This document shows positions 25,959 to 39,784 of a DNA stretch of 64,000 nucleotides, piece by piece. How positions within the stretch are numbered: position 1 is the stretch's first letter; each line of letters starts with the position of its first letter. The stretch comes from Zeugodacus cucurbitae (Eukaryota > Arthropoda > Insecta > Diptera > Tephritidae): the NCBI RefSeq assembly GCF_028554725.1, contig NC_071667.1, positions 50,833,501 to 50,897,500 on the forward strand, read 5' to 3'. The notes beneath the pieces are model-generated. The model was given only the letters and a program-made list of their open reading frames with translations, made no database searches and was not told the DNA's origin. Both the position numbers and the translations under genes were made by a program.

Positions 25959-26248
25959 TTAACCCTAGAAGGTCATCGCTATTTTTAAAAAGTAGAGGTC
26001 ATCCCTCGTCGATTCGACGACGGCATTACTCAATGTCCTTAATATATTATCCTACCTATCAAAACCTACTAAAATCAATATATTCACATTACCTGGTTTA
26101 TATATCTTCTAAATAAAACAATATCAAACAGTTTTTCTTAAATCTTTTATTAAATAAATACAATTTTCACAGCCCTGATTCATTCGGGTTTTGTACAAAA
26201 TAAACACTCGCGTCGTCGAAACGACGAGGCATGACTTTCCAGGGTTAA
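25959..26248. mobile_element. piggyBac-type MITE, 282 bp
   Basis: TTAA flanks lie at 25959-25962 and 26245-26248. The left end starts CCCTAGAAGGTCATCGC; the right end, on the other strand, starts CCCTGGAAAGTCATGC. Just inside, a second inverted pair is built on CCTCGTCG-TTCGACGACG (near 26010-26025 and 26210-26230). CCCTAGAAAG ends, TTAA duplication and an internal subterminal inverted repeat are the known piggyBac architecture. No transposase is present, so it would have been mobilised in trans. Confidence 0.8.
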
Positions 26249-26979
26249 GCGAAACTTTATTAAAAATAAAAAAAAATTAACAAAATAATTTTGACTTACT
26301 TTTTCTAACACATTATTGCTATGTGTAAGCGTTTGTATGTATAGAGACTTCCGCTAACATTTTGTTAGCAAGAATTTTGTATTGCTTTACTTCGTGTGTG
26401 TTTCTGCAATCTTGTGTGAACAACAACGTCGGTATGTGTTTGCACATTCCGTGCATGTTTTTTATCACCATTCATCAACACGCAATTTTTCTTTGTGGTG
26501 TAGAAATTCCGTTGAGGCGCTATAAAAAAATCAACATTTGCGGAAGTGTGCATACCGTTATGTATGATCTTTTGTATGTGACATTTCTTAAGAGCGAAAG
26601 TGGATAGGTTTTAACACATTAAAGGTTTATGAAAAATGTTTCGTTCTCATTAAATATGTAAATCTGAGCGGTTACCGTTTAAATACACTTATGTACTATA
26701 GGGTATAGGATTAGAGGTTTTCCCAGAGGGATAGCGGTCAAAGGTACACATATGATTTTCGGTGGCAAACTTTTGTTTATCGTTACAGTCAGTCATGATG
26801 TTCGACTTTTTACAACTAGGGAGATAATCACTTTATTGGAACGAACTCTTGACCGATTTCCATATATCAAGAAAAATGCCCCTCAATGAACTCCGTCCAC
26901 TTAAATCACTGTTACTCTCAAAAAAACTCACAGAGAAACCTTCGTCCCTATTGACAATAAACTAAGTCAGTCGATTTTC
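26249..26979. other. Non-coding DNA
   Basis: Nothing supported. The frames at 26362-26607 and on the opposite strand mirror one another. Confidence 0.5.
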
Positions 26980-28051
26980 TCAAGTTTCTCTTGGGTCGGA
27001 CTTATTCTCCATTCTCGAACTCATTCGCCATAGTGTGCAAGCTGTAACTTGAGTAAAAATTAAGATATCTTGATGAAACTTGGCACACTTATTTCTTGGC
27101 ACCATAGGAAGGTTGCTTTCGAAAATGAGCAAAATCGGACCACTGCCACGCCCACAAAACCGAAAACACATAAAGTGCCATAACTAAGCCATAAATAAAG
27201 CTATGGAAATAAAATTTGGTGAGAGGAATCGCACTATGAAGGGGCATATTTGGATGTAATTTTTTTGGCGAAGTGAGCGTGGCCCCGCCACCTACTAAGT
27301 TTTCTGTACATATCTCGCAAACCAGTAGAGCTATATAAACCAAACTTTCTGCAGTCATTTTTTTTAGCCACTTCCTAATACAGTCCAAAAATGAAAGAAA
27401 TCGGATCATATCCACACCCACCTCCCATACAAAAGTTAGGTTGAAAATTACAAAAGTTAACCCACCAACCAAAACGTCAGATACACTAAATTTCACATAA
27501 GAAATGGCAGATGAGAGCTGCACTCAGATTTGTTTACAAAATGGAAAATGGGCGTGGCGTCGCCCACTTATGGGTCAAAAACCATATCTCAGGAACTACT
27601 CGACCGATTTCAATGAAACTTGGTTTGTAATAGTTTCCTTACAATCCAATGATATGTTGTAGGCCAAATCGCTTCACAACCACGCCTACTTCCTATATAC
27701 CAGAACTTTGAAGACAATCTGAATCGGTTACTTTACAATATATAATGTAAGCACTAGTGAAGATATCGGTGCAGAACTTTGCACAAATACTACGTTTATA
27801 GTGTGGCAGCCCCATTCTAAAAATCGCCGAAATCGGACCATGGGTTTTTAAGGGCCCATATATCGAACACGAGGGCCTCGGTGCTTCTAACCTAATATTA
27901 TGGTTTCCAACTTTCAATGGACTTTATGCACTATATATGACGAATATGTGGGTCAAATTGTGTATTATATAAAATAAATAAAGTTAAATATATAAATTGC
28001 GAGAGTATAAAATGTTCGGTTACACCCGAACTTAGCCCTTTCTTACTTGTT
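26980..28051. mobile_element. Dispersed hairpin-ended repeat, copy 1
   Basis: From about 27160 to 28051 it is closely similar to 57070-57973, with a shared succession of phrases: 'gtggccccgcc', 'accaaactttctgcag', 'cgaccgatttcaatgaaact', 'aagatatcggtgcagaac'. Both copies end in a TATAAAATG segment, the palindrome GTTCGGTTACACCCGAAC (28014-28031) and TTAGCCC-TTACTTG. I associate this end with a very common intergenic repeat of tephritid and related flies (memory, not search). The left boundary is uncertain. No intact frame is present, and its transposon class is unresolved. Confidence 0.7.
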
Positions 28052-31000
28052 TTTTTTTTTTAATTTTTATTACCAATAACTCACCGCTTAAGAATTGATC
28101 GATTGTGTTGTGATTCGCAGATGTTGTTTTGTCCATTCTCAGTTACTTTTTGCCTGCTCCAATATCGCCAACAAACATCAGAGTGTCATTATTCATAGAA
28201 AATTACCGATTCTTTATTCAAGATAACTTTATTTATAAATTTTGTTTTTATTATTATTTTTTTGTTTTGTTTTAACAGTTTCAAACCAATTAAAAAGTCC
28301 AGTTAGTAACCAAAAAATTTCCATTCAAAAATAAATTACGTCATCTAATTTTTGTTTGCAAATTTTAATGTTTCCCAAATAATTTTTTATTGCATGCCAC
28401 ACCAAAATAATTATTTATTTATTTTTTTTATTTATTTCATGTATATTTAATGCGTTTTTTTTCTTTTCAAGCTTACTCATTATGGAGTATGACTTCACGC
28501 GCAAATTGGTGTCAAAACTGTTTAATGTCGCCAGTTGAGTAATCTACTTTGATAGACACAAGTGAAGTTCATGTGACATTGTATAAATCATTCTCAAATT
28601 TTAATACCAAATGTGTCGCTTTCTGCAGCAGAACTAACTGTAGCCAGAGTAAGCCAAAGTTAAGCGCTTGCAATGCGCCATAAATTAAATAAAATTCTTT
28701 CTCTACTCTGCTTATGCCATCAAAAATTATTAGTAAGATTAGATATTTTTGAACAACAACAAGAATAAATATTCTCTCACTTGCTAAATCTTGATTGGCA
28801 TTTTTAATTCACTGATTACTTGTTTTCCTCACATAACCTTCAAAATTCAACAAAAGCCGAATAACTTTATCAGATCGCATTCCCCTGCGATGATTGATGA
28901 TTAAGCGTTTTACTTGCGAGAAATTCTATTTTTTTCTGTTTTTGGGGTGGTGTCTTGACTACATGTGTGTGTATAAAATTTGCATAGCTATTTCAGCTTT
29001 GCTTGGCCGCGCGCCACCCACTCGTTTAATGGAACTTCATCTGTTGCTAAACTAACCGTACAAACATATAGTATAGCCGAGTCATTCAAGCGTATAAATA
29101 CAAACAACAAACATTTAATACAACAATAATAATAAAAAGATTGCGGCAAAAGGGCTGTGACACACTGGGCACCAACCCAACAGGTGCTGCACCCCTTTCA
29201 CACCACGCCCACCCTCAACACTACTGGAATGTACGCGCGTCACGCTTACGTACCGTATTTTCGGAGAAGATATATAATAAAAAGAACCAAATCACTACGT
29301 ATCGCTTCGGAGTGTTTTGTTTTTGTTTTTATTTGTATCTGTATCAGGCGCGGAGTCCGCACATGATTACAATAAAAGTCCGTCCGCGCAAAACGGTTTG
29401 CCAGTTCATTCATCTAGTCGAGCGTTTCGCATTGCAGTTCATTCGTTCATTTCTCATACATACATACTTACTTACATATGTACTTGGTTTATATGAAGCT
29501 ACTCGTGTCGCTCTGCGCTCGTGTACTTTTGTTCGAACGCTCGTGTGCTTAAATTGTGACGCGCTGCACTTAGCGTCTAGCGAAGAACAGTGAAGTGTTC
29601 CAAAGTAAATGTAATTAAACGTTTCAAGGGATCTAATTTCCAGTTCGGTTTTTGCGTTCACTTAAGCTATGTATGTCGGTAGTATATGAAGGTAATAACC
29701 AGAAGCCCAAAGCGTGAACAAATTTTGAGGTTCCTAAGATCATTTATGAAATATGATCTTATATGATATATATTATGAGCAACGAAAGGTTCAAGGTTCA
29801 ATATTAAATCGTTAAAACGCCGGTCTATTGTGTTTTCATGAGCTCATAAGTATAGATTTAAAGACCCCACATTTATCTGCAATGCGATTTCATCACATCA
29901 GAAATCTGTTTTGACAGCTAATATCGATTCCAGCCGATGTTTCATTGTTCACTGAAGCTGTGATATCCAATATAATTCCTATTCCAAAACGGTGAAAGAT
30001 GGACTATTGAGGAAATAGTGTCGAGATGTTGTCCACCTCGTCTCTCTCTAGACAAATTGCTGGAGTCCGTCCGAAATGTTTAACCTTTTTACAGCGTTCG
30101 GCTCAACCTCCTACAATTAATGGCTTATTAAACGCCGTACAATTGTAAAGAACAAGTAATTCAATACACTTTGCGTTGCGCCTCTGGGCACACGAGTCTG
30201 GATAGTTTTTGGCCATCTCTATTGATATTGATATTGATATATTGATTGACTATTACTAAACAGCAGAAATATGTAGGAGGTTGTACTCGTTTCCAGTCTG
30301 ATGTTAGTTGGGTGAGAGTGCAGTTTCTAACGTTTCCGCCAGGCACCCAACAGTGAGCAATTGATTTGGCTTTTTGCACATCTCAAATTTAAAGTTTGGA
30401 AGAGTAATACCAATAAAATGATTCATAAGAACTAATATACTTTTCTTTGAACTCAAAAGGTTTTGCGCATGTTTAGCAACCTTTATTTCCAACCAGTCTT
30501 TGCATTTATTAACGATTAAATAGTTCTTCATACTATCTCTACGTATACAGCACACTGTGCGGCGCCATAGCTGACGCTACACCACTAGGCGCTGGCAACG
30601 AATATGTGGCACTTCACAGCGCCATCACCGCGCCACCCCACCGCCGCATCGTGACCATCACCGGCAATACCGCGCGCTGTTGCTATAGCCGTCGACTAAT
30701 TCGACTTTTGTACGTTTACACCGCGCTCCACTATGCTCCCTCTCCACCACCCAATTCAACTACACATGCCTATCGCCGTCGCTTCAGCTTGTTTGCTCTT
30801 CGGCGCTCACATGCTAATCACATATGTGCGCGCGGCATACGCGCTCACAGCCGCTTGTGAGTTACGTGCGCAAGCGATTGCCGCCTTACGGAACCACCCC
30901 GCGCCGCGCCCCAAACTTAACTTCGTCGAACAGGCACCCAAGCGGTTAGGTACTTTCACGGCGACGGCGAAAAAAACCCAAACAAACAAACATAAAAATA

Positions 31001-34000
31001 GCACACTAAAAGCAAAACGAAAAAACTACAGCGCGGCGGCGGCAAAGCGACGATGACGGCGGCAACGCGGCGAGCGCGCTGTGGCGAGTCACATAAGTTT
31101 CATATTTATTTTTGCTGTCTTTGGCTCAGTTGTTCGGCGACATTTAAAGTGAATTAACGCTTTTCTGTGGTGTATCCACGCACGCACGCCAAGACGCGTC
31201 AGTTAGTTGCGCGCGCGTTTCTCAAGTCTTTCACAAAAGCTGTTTTAGATACATATATATTTTTTGGTGTCAGCGTACGCGAATTATAAAAAATTGTTTT
31301 TGAAAATATACATTTTTGTCGAAAACGCTTTTGAGTGTTTTGAAGTGTCAAAGAACTGTGTAGAAATCCAAAAACTCTAACTAAACGCTACGAGAACGCG
31401 TGGCGTTTTGGAAAATTTTGAGTCTGCTGTCAGCATAGTGAAAAATGCGCAGGACTACTTTCTGAAATTGTAAATATTGTTTTTGTTTTTTTTTTTTCAA
31501 AAATGTTTTTGGTTTTTGTCTCATATACTCAACAGTGTTGCATTGACTGCGTTTTTAACGTTTGCAAATATGTTTATTATGCGGTTTAGTGTTTTACAAT
31601 ATTTATTTTGTTTTGTTGTTGTCTGCTCTGTCTCTTAGATACGATATGTGCCTTGTCATTGACATTTACTCGTTGTGAATTGAATTGAACTCTTGTGATC
31701 GCCTAGCGGCGCTCTGTTGTCATCTGATTAAGTTGTGAGTGAGTAGCGTTGTCGTGTGATCGACCGGCAATCGATCGCGCTGACATTTGCTCTACACGGG
31801 TGTACTCCGCGTTTAAGCACACGTATGAGTACATATTGTTGTTGTTTTTTTTGATAATTACTTCATTTGCTACACGAAAGCGCCATCTTCCAGCAGTGGT
31901 TCAAAGCGGTTTAACGCCAAACATACTTCTGCCTTAATTAGCAGTTGAACTTGAATTTGCTATGCGTTCAGCAGAGATCAGCTGACCAGCAGCGAAAGCT
32001 GTACACCACACACCAGTTTGAGAATCTGCAGTTCATTAACTCTACACCAAGCTTGGACTGTTGCACACACCATTTTCGAAAACTGGCTTGGGATCACGTT
32101 GTCGGCGCCTTTTGCGTGCTTTTTGCTGCATTTGGGGCGCGCACAGTGAAGAGAAGAAGCTATATTATTTGCTCTGCGCGTACTGAACATTTTTGATTAG
32201 AAATGCCTTATTTTTATGTTTTATTGTTTGCACCCGTTTATTTTTAGTAGCGTTTATTCTATTTACGCGCTATAAATACACAAAACACATACAAGGCAAG
32301 TGAATGAAAAAATCCGCATTTTTGTCTTCTCTCTTCACAACGCTTCACCTCTCTTATTGTGATTTATCATACGTGTGAGGCGCGTGACTTTAAACAAAAA
32401 AAAAACAAAAGAAAGAAAAAGAGGGGCCAATTCTACAGCGCCAACGCTTAGCACTTTTGCTTGCCTTCCTCACCTCTCAACAGTCGCCCTTCAATTCACG
32501 TTGCCCAGCAACCACTTTGCGAAATTTCATCAATATGGGCAATATTTGAAGCAACCAACGCTTCCGCTGCGTCCGAGACCTGTTGGCGCTACGTTTGGCC
32601 CACCTGTTAAACACGTTTGCCTTTGTCTCCAAGCGAAATTTAGTGTTTAGTCGTTTCAAATTACATGATTACCTTGGCAAGACATTTTTTCTGTTTTTTT
32701 TTTTTTTGCCAAAACAAATAATTTTTTGCACGCGCCTGTGTTTTTCCTTACTTTAACGGCTTTTTATGCAAATGCGCTTGGAATTTTTGTGTACGAAATT
32801 TTTATAGCCGCCCAATTAGTTTCGCGTTGCTGACGTAAATTTCGTGTTTCGGCTGGTAATCTTATAGAACGCAGTTGTTTCGTTTTTCCTGCTTTTGTTA
32901 AAAATTTGTTTTATCACTAAGTTTGCTCAATTGATAATTGTTTGTATTTCGGTGATTTTCCAGTTTGATGGAATATGCTTTGTTAATCTCTATTTAGGAA
33001 TTTTCTGTTGGAGATAGCGCTCGCAATCGAGTCTTAATCTCCATGAGACCTGCACGGGTCCATTAATAACTCAAAAAACGTTACTGCTATTTACTATTAT
33101 CGTTAATGATTGATGGCATTGTATTTATTTAATCTTTCGGCATATTTAATGAAAAGGATTAATTTTAAACAAGGGCCCGCTGCATAAACCTCAATTTAAA
33201 CCAAGTTTCAAGTCACTTAAAAAACAACAGATATTGACTATAAAATTATATTGAGTTGATTAAGGTAAAAAGGTGTTTTTAATAGCGATCCGATCGTATT
33301 TTCACTTTAAAAAAGGTGATTCGTAAAAAATGTAAACTTAAATCGTGTAGGCCCCGCGATTTGTTGGATAAAATAAAGGCGCATAGCATAAACATAGCCA
33401 CAAACAAAATCAATAATTTTATCGTTTAGTGAATCATTATATTTTAGATAAAGAAATTAGAGTACTGTTTGTAATTTTTAAATGATTTAAAAAACATAAG
33501 TGTTGAGGGATATCAAAGAGATCTTAACTAAAAGTACGAGAACTGTTGATGTTATATATTGTATGCGATTTCTTGAGCTTAAAGGGTTAGGTGGGTTTCA
33601 GAATATCAAAATTTGAAAAAATCTCGAATCAATCCGAGTAAATTTGTAAGAGATAGATACTTTGGAAGTTCCGAGCTCATTTTAAACGAGTTTATTTCAA
33701 AAATAAATTTTTCACGTCAGTGATTTCTCAAAAAGTTATGAAGCGATTTCGTTAAAATTTTACATACATCTCTGAAATAACATTATCTAGCTAATGAATG
33801 AAGGATTTTTTATACTTTTATTATAATTTTATTATTTTTCCGAGCCAATATTGGCAACAAGTGCGATTTTTTGTTCAAATCGGGTTTTCGGAATTTTCAA
33901 AATACTGTTCAAATATGTACATATCTTCGATATCTTAAATTGTTTAAATGAAATATACAATTGCCCTAGTGCCCTAAACATACAATCCCTAGTGGATTAA

Positions 34001-35771
34001 TGGAAATTAATACGTAAAATTATGAAAAGATTTCCTCTTCATTTTATGTTTTTGGTCTTGAGCAGTAAAATGCTTCAAAAACTAAGAAAACCTCAAAATG
34101 TCAACTCTTGAATGTTAGATAAGACAAGAATTCGGCAACACAAATGTGAATTGTAAATAAAAACTTAAATTATTTTGATATGCACGAAATGTAAGCAATC
34201 AGCTGATGAATCAACAGCGCCTCGTATGAATTCGTCTTCCGTCGTAAGCACTGTTGAGTTTAAGGTCAATAAACTCTGGAATATAGTACAAGCTATAAAT
34301 AGTTTTGACTCCACAACAAGCAGATGATAAAATTCCGAGAATTACATTGATGTTTTAAAATAGAATATTTGAAGATGATATGAGTTTTGTAGAATATTAT
34401 ATATAAAATTAAATATTAAAAAAATTATCAAAGAAAATTTAAAATATTACTATTACCAAATAGAATGATATTAATATTACGATCGGTGAGAAAAAAAATA
34501 TTTTTTTTTAATCATGTTTTACTTCAACAGTGTGAACAAGTTATAAGTCATTAGTCAAAAACTTCAACGAAGTAATAAAAAATAGTTTTCAGCTGACACG
34601 TTCGTAGAATGAGTGCTAAACAAGCAAATATCTGTTTGAATCAGCAATGTGTATATTTACATATATTTAGCAAAATCTGCTAATATATAGACTGAGAAAA
34701 GTTCTACCAAATCGCTTTTTAATAATATTAAATTTTCCACTCAAACTAGTCGCCAATTACCAGTTATTCTACATTGTTCTAACAAATTACCAACGTCAAA
34801 TGACAACGCAATTGAATAGAAATAAAAATAAATAATTAATCACTACCAAAACTTAAATTACGTAGTAGTTTTGACTTATTTGCTGCCTGGCGCAAAAACA
34901 AAAACAAAAACAGCAAAAAACAGTAATTGTTCAACGTAAAAAGCACTCAAATATGTAAATATTTGGTTAAAATCACACTCACTCAGTGTAAATTAGTTTA
35001 GTAACGTGCACAATATGTGTAGGTATGTAAATATTTTTCAGTTTTTTGTTGTTGTATTTTTTTAAATTTTTGTTTTTGTTATTGCCAATATTAGTTATTT
35101 CACATATTTTTGTAATTTCTGCGGAAATGATATGAATGAAGTGTGCAAACAGCAGCGATAAGGCTCATTCATGTGAATTCCCTTATCAAGGCGAATTTTC
35201 ACTTTCGGCATTGATCTAAAGACAAAAATATATAACGAAATTAATTGAATTTGAATTTTTTTAATTTGATTTCTCGACACACTTAGTACATATACGAGTT
35301 GTTTGTTGTTATTGCTTTGATAGCCGGTTACCTACTTTTTGTCTCAACTGTTAACTGCCTCATTCATGCATACATATGTATTAATTGCCGCACTCAACGT
35401 TATACTCAATGCTCTTTTTTTGTGTTTTGTTTTTTTTTTTTTCACTTTAATTGTCACAGTTGTTATGTTTGTTGTTTGTTCGGTTGATGATGAAATCAAT
35501 TACCTGCAACCTTAATTCTGTGTAGAATCTAAAAATAGCCTACCAAACTGTTTGTTTTTTATGTGCAACGTCAGTGCGATAGTCACCCAGTTTCTCATCA
35601 TTCGTTCTTTATGTACAGTTGACTTGTGTGGTTGTGTCGGATGTGTGGTTAATAAACATACATGCATATTTACTCGTACTAACCCACAATATTTAAGTTT
35701 TAGTTTTTTGTTTTATATTATCCGTATTTTTATTACACAATCGCAATGACGACAGTGATTAGAAATGTGTG

Positions 35772-35791
35772 CCACACACACACACACACAT
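35772..35791. repeat. CA microsatellite
   Basis: An uninterrupted run of about nine CA units. Confidence 0.8.
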
Positions 35792-36109
35792 GCGCCCATT
35801 CGAGGAAAACTTGAGAAAGCTGACAGTTGGAACGTGTAAGAATGACAGGGCAGTAAGTGCAATGTGCACTACGCGTTCATGAAAATATGTACGAAAATAA
35901 ATAACAACTAACTCACTGTTGTGTATAATGTCATTAGGAAGTACGCCGCTTCCTGCCTCTTCTACTGCTACGGCTCCTCTTCACTCTCACTGCAATTATT
36001 GGCTTTGTTTTTGTGTCACTCAATGCTCGCTATTTGTTGTTGGCTTTGTATTTCATATTAATTGCATTTGACTTTCTGTCGTACTTTCCCACACATGCTG
36101 CTCTCACTC

Positions 36110-36126
36110 TGTCTCTCTCTCTCTCT
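36110..36126. repeat. TC microsatellite
   Basis: A run of seven to eight TC units on the plus strand. Confidence 0.75.
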
Positions 36127-39100
36127 GTATCTCTTCCTCTTTCCGTCACTTTTCTAACCTCACTCGTGTTCTGGTTCACATTAATTCGTCGACAGCCCCG
36201 TTTAGCGCCCATAAAATTTATCGATCACATAGTTTACATATGTACTAAGTAACTAAGTACATTTCCAAACTGTCGCTAACTATTCGCCTTATTTGTTTAT
36301 TCCAATGCATATAATGACAGACAGCCATGCATTTTAGTAGCTTGTCAGTTGATAGATATTTATGCAGTGACTTTACAACGTTCTGTGAATGGGACACGTG
36401 CAGCTATGGGACCTTGTTGTAAAACAAAAATAAATATCACCGAAGACTCACATAAGGTTTCTTTTTTCGGATATTCCTTATCAAATTTATGTGGATATAT
36501 TTAATTATTTAATTTATCGACTTTTTTGCATTGCCCTCATTTAACTTCCGCTTTATGGCAAGATAACAGCCGACAGTGGTTAGGCTTGCAGGTGATTTTA
36601 CAAAATGCTGGGTATGATAAAACAAGTGCGTTCTTTTTTTACCGAGTTAATTTTATCACATATGATATACGTATATAGGGTGACTAATGTATGTTAAAAT
36701 GTTTAATTGTGTAAGTCAAATATCCATTATACCAAACCTGTCCTGGCAACTGTCATCTGTCATTATAGTTGTCATTTCTTCTAAAAACTTCTAATTTTGA
36801 AGGGTTATATTATAATTTTAGGTTCAGAATCAGTCTCCAGACTTAGAAATCACTAAATACTGTTTCGAAAGAACAAATCGAAGTGGGCGCAAGTTGAAGA
36901 GATCCACAAACGTCTGTCTCGGCAACGATTTTCTATTATAATCTAATAATAATATTCTAAAATTGAAAACTACTCGAAGTAATGAAAGCGCTCAAAGTTT
37001 TTGAGGCTACAGTAATCTTAACATATAATAAAGTCTACATATTTGAACCTAGGGTGGCTATCACAGTCAAGCTTTAAACTATACTGCAACCGTAAATAGA
37101 ACAAATTTTTTTTTTACAAAACAATGGCAGAAGCAAAGAAAATGTCTGTATTGTGACAAGTGGGCTTTTGGAACAAGATTCATGTCGAGTGATGAGATCT
37201 TAGTTGTTTCAAAGGCATATTTCATAAATCTTCGAGATTTTAAGAATCTTGAAAAGTAGATTTGTGCTTTTGAAGACTAATTCTATTGGTATCAAGTGGT
37301 GTTCTTTGTCAATATGTTATAGCGAACATGGTTTCTTTTCTGGATAAAGGCAACATTTTCTAACCTTCTCCAAACGTGAGAAGTGTGCGTCGCCCAGCAT
37401 GGGCAGAGGGACACTTTTTTGTTCTTTTGTCATGTAAAATGTGGAACATTTTCAAAGAGGTAATGGAGCATTTGTGTAATATAATGAGGCAGGAACTTCA
37501 TTGAGTAATCCAAATCAAATTTTGCGATCACAAAAGTGACATTTATTACAAAGTTTCAATGATGTCAATTCGACAAACATATCAGCATATTATATTAAAT
37601 GCACCCTGTATTTATTTATATATTTTTCTGATATATATAATACCGTATATCATAGAAATTATCTTATCTTTAAACTGGTTAAATAGAGCAAGAAATAACT
37701 ATATTTATGTAAATTACAGTCTATATATGCTTGTTTGTATAACTAGGCAACTCCGCCTAGTAAGTTTTTACAAACTTTAGTATATTTTCCTCTTTATGCA
37801 AACAACAATAATATTGTGAACTGCAGATGCGAAGGTCAAACTTGTTAAATAGGGTACTAATATAACGAATTATATTTCCAAGTAAGATCTAAAAAAAAAA
37901 ACCCAAAAAAACATGATTTCGAAGTTATTACTATTTTTTAATGAAATCTAATTTATTTTTCATTATGAACAACCTTGCGCTAAACTCAAAATAAATTAGA
38001 ATTTATGTTATAAGTGTGAACTCGATTAAGGAATATTATCCGCTGCAATCACAAACTGGGTCAACCAGTTCAACGCATAACGTCGCTCTCAAAAAGACAT
38101 TTAGTAGTGTTTTGAACTAAGACTTTCTCAGAAAATGTTAAATTTTTTTGCGTTAAAAACAACTTTCTGAAAAGCGTTAATAGAACGAGTTTATGGCATA
38201 AACATTAATTTAGTACTACATAGAAGCTAACATCAGAACTGCTACCATCTACAGTAGCTTCTAGAACATCTTGTTATCTAAGCATGTACATATTCTAAAT
38301 ATAAATATATCAACCACATCTCAAATTCCATAGGAATGAGTAACTGCTGTAGTTTTTTTTTTTTTTTGTAAAATATATGTACATATATACAAAATTCATA
38401 TTTATGTCACTTCATTATAATCGCTTATGATCTATCTAATTTTGTTTACAAGTTACGCCCTATCTCGATTAAGTGCGTTCACATTTATTCTCCGGCGCAT
38501 TCAATCACATTTTGACAGTTCTCTATTACTTTGGTCTATTTTTAGTTTAGTTAGATTAGCGGCAAATGTTGTTTGATTGATATTGACTTACATGCATGTG
38601 TGTATGCTGCACTCTTTTCGTCATGAAATAAATTGGGAGGAAATTTTAGGTTAATTTTACCTAATCTATAAAAGAGAATAGTTAAATAGTATAGAAAACT
38701 TTATCTAAAGGATTTATCATATCTACTGTTGAAGGAAATGGTTTGACAGTCTTTATATTCTTAATTATATTCAATAAATGATGGGGTCTTAGAAGTTGTA
38801 TGCCGATGTCTTCTTGTTTTGGACATATATACTTTGAAGAATTATCTTATTAAAAATCTCTCTATATGTGCCCTGTCATATTGATTATTTTCTAATTAAA
38901 GAATTAGCAGTATTTAAACGCCTTTTTGTTGAAATATCTGATTTCATAGGATTTAAGAAGGGAATTGTAAAGAATTTTATCAAATTATTGTTTGGAGTAC
39001 CATTTTTAGGCCCTAAACATGCATTTAAAATAAAAAAATCTTCAATATTTATATTTACTATACTTGTCTTGAATTCAATTTCTCAAAACTAATTTGTCTA

Positions 39101-39784
39101 TAATATTTGCGATATAATAAAATTCAACCTAAATTGCAAATTCTAATATCATTTAATATTATTTTAAACATATAATTAAATAAAGTAAATATAATTAAAT
39201 AAAAAAAATTTAATAATAATTTAATTATGGCAGTAAATTTTGTATTTATTTTATTTTTAATTTGACCGATTTTCTTATTTAAAATAATGTTTTTTATAAT
39301 TTACCGTTTTTTATTTCATTTTATATTTTTTTAAATAAAAGAGCCAGTTTAATATGTGTCGCTAAATATATGATATTATAATATTCCATAGTTTTTCTAA
39401 AACGTTCCCGAACTGAGTGCCCATTCCCAGTTTACTTGGGAAACGATTAGTACAAACCTAAAGCAATCGCAGCTCATCTTTTAACTCTTCATTAATGCAC
39501 TTTTACATACATAAATATTTTCCTATTATAATTAACTTTTCCAGTAGTACATAGAACATACATATATGTAATCACATCGAAATCGCAGTCAAAACAACAC
39601 CTCCTTGGCTTACTCATTTATGAGTATTTTTTGTATTTATATATGTATATGTTTACATACATACATACAAATATGTAGTACGAAAACCAAAAACAACAAA
39701 AATAATTTAAAAAATTCAAACCTAAATCAAAGTACCAAGACCAATAGCGGCATCTTTTTTCTCTTCCATTCTCCTCTCTTACAG

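Larger units (their letters stand above)
28052..39784. other. Long non-coding interval, possible fray intron and promoters
   Basis: No protein-coding exon could be supported here. GC-richer pockets at about 29140-29600 and 30540-31240, with CGC/GCG clusters, stand out from the AT-rich background and could hold 5' UTR exons or promoters of fray. CA and TC microsatellites lie near 35772-35791 and 36110-36126. Frames of up to 150 codons here overlap opposite-strand frames and show no family features. Confidence 0.45.

Noticed and set aside
27089..27523. 144-codon minus-strand frame
   Set aside because: It lies inside the dispersed repeat and is broken in the second copy at 57 kb, so it is not a maintained gene.
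29141..29593. 150-codon plus-strand frame
   Set aside because: It lies in a GC-richer pocket that favours long frames; there are overlapping frames on both strands and no conserved motif. More likely UTR or promoter DNA.
30606..31056. Overlapping frames of 84-107 codons
   Set aside because: They are products of a GC-rich stretch; the Ala/Arg/Thr-rich translations show no family features.
33580..34030. TTAAAGGGTTAGGTGGG resembling a TTAA-element end
   Set aside because: No matching inverted partner was found downstream.
36680..37610. Possible Tc1-like element between TAGGGTGAC and GCACCCTGTA
   Set aside because: The ends match over only about six bases and the interior has no transposase motif I can defend.
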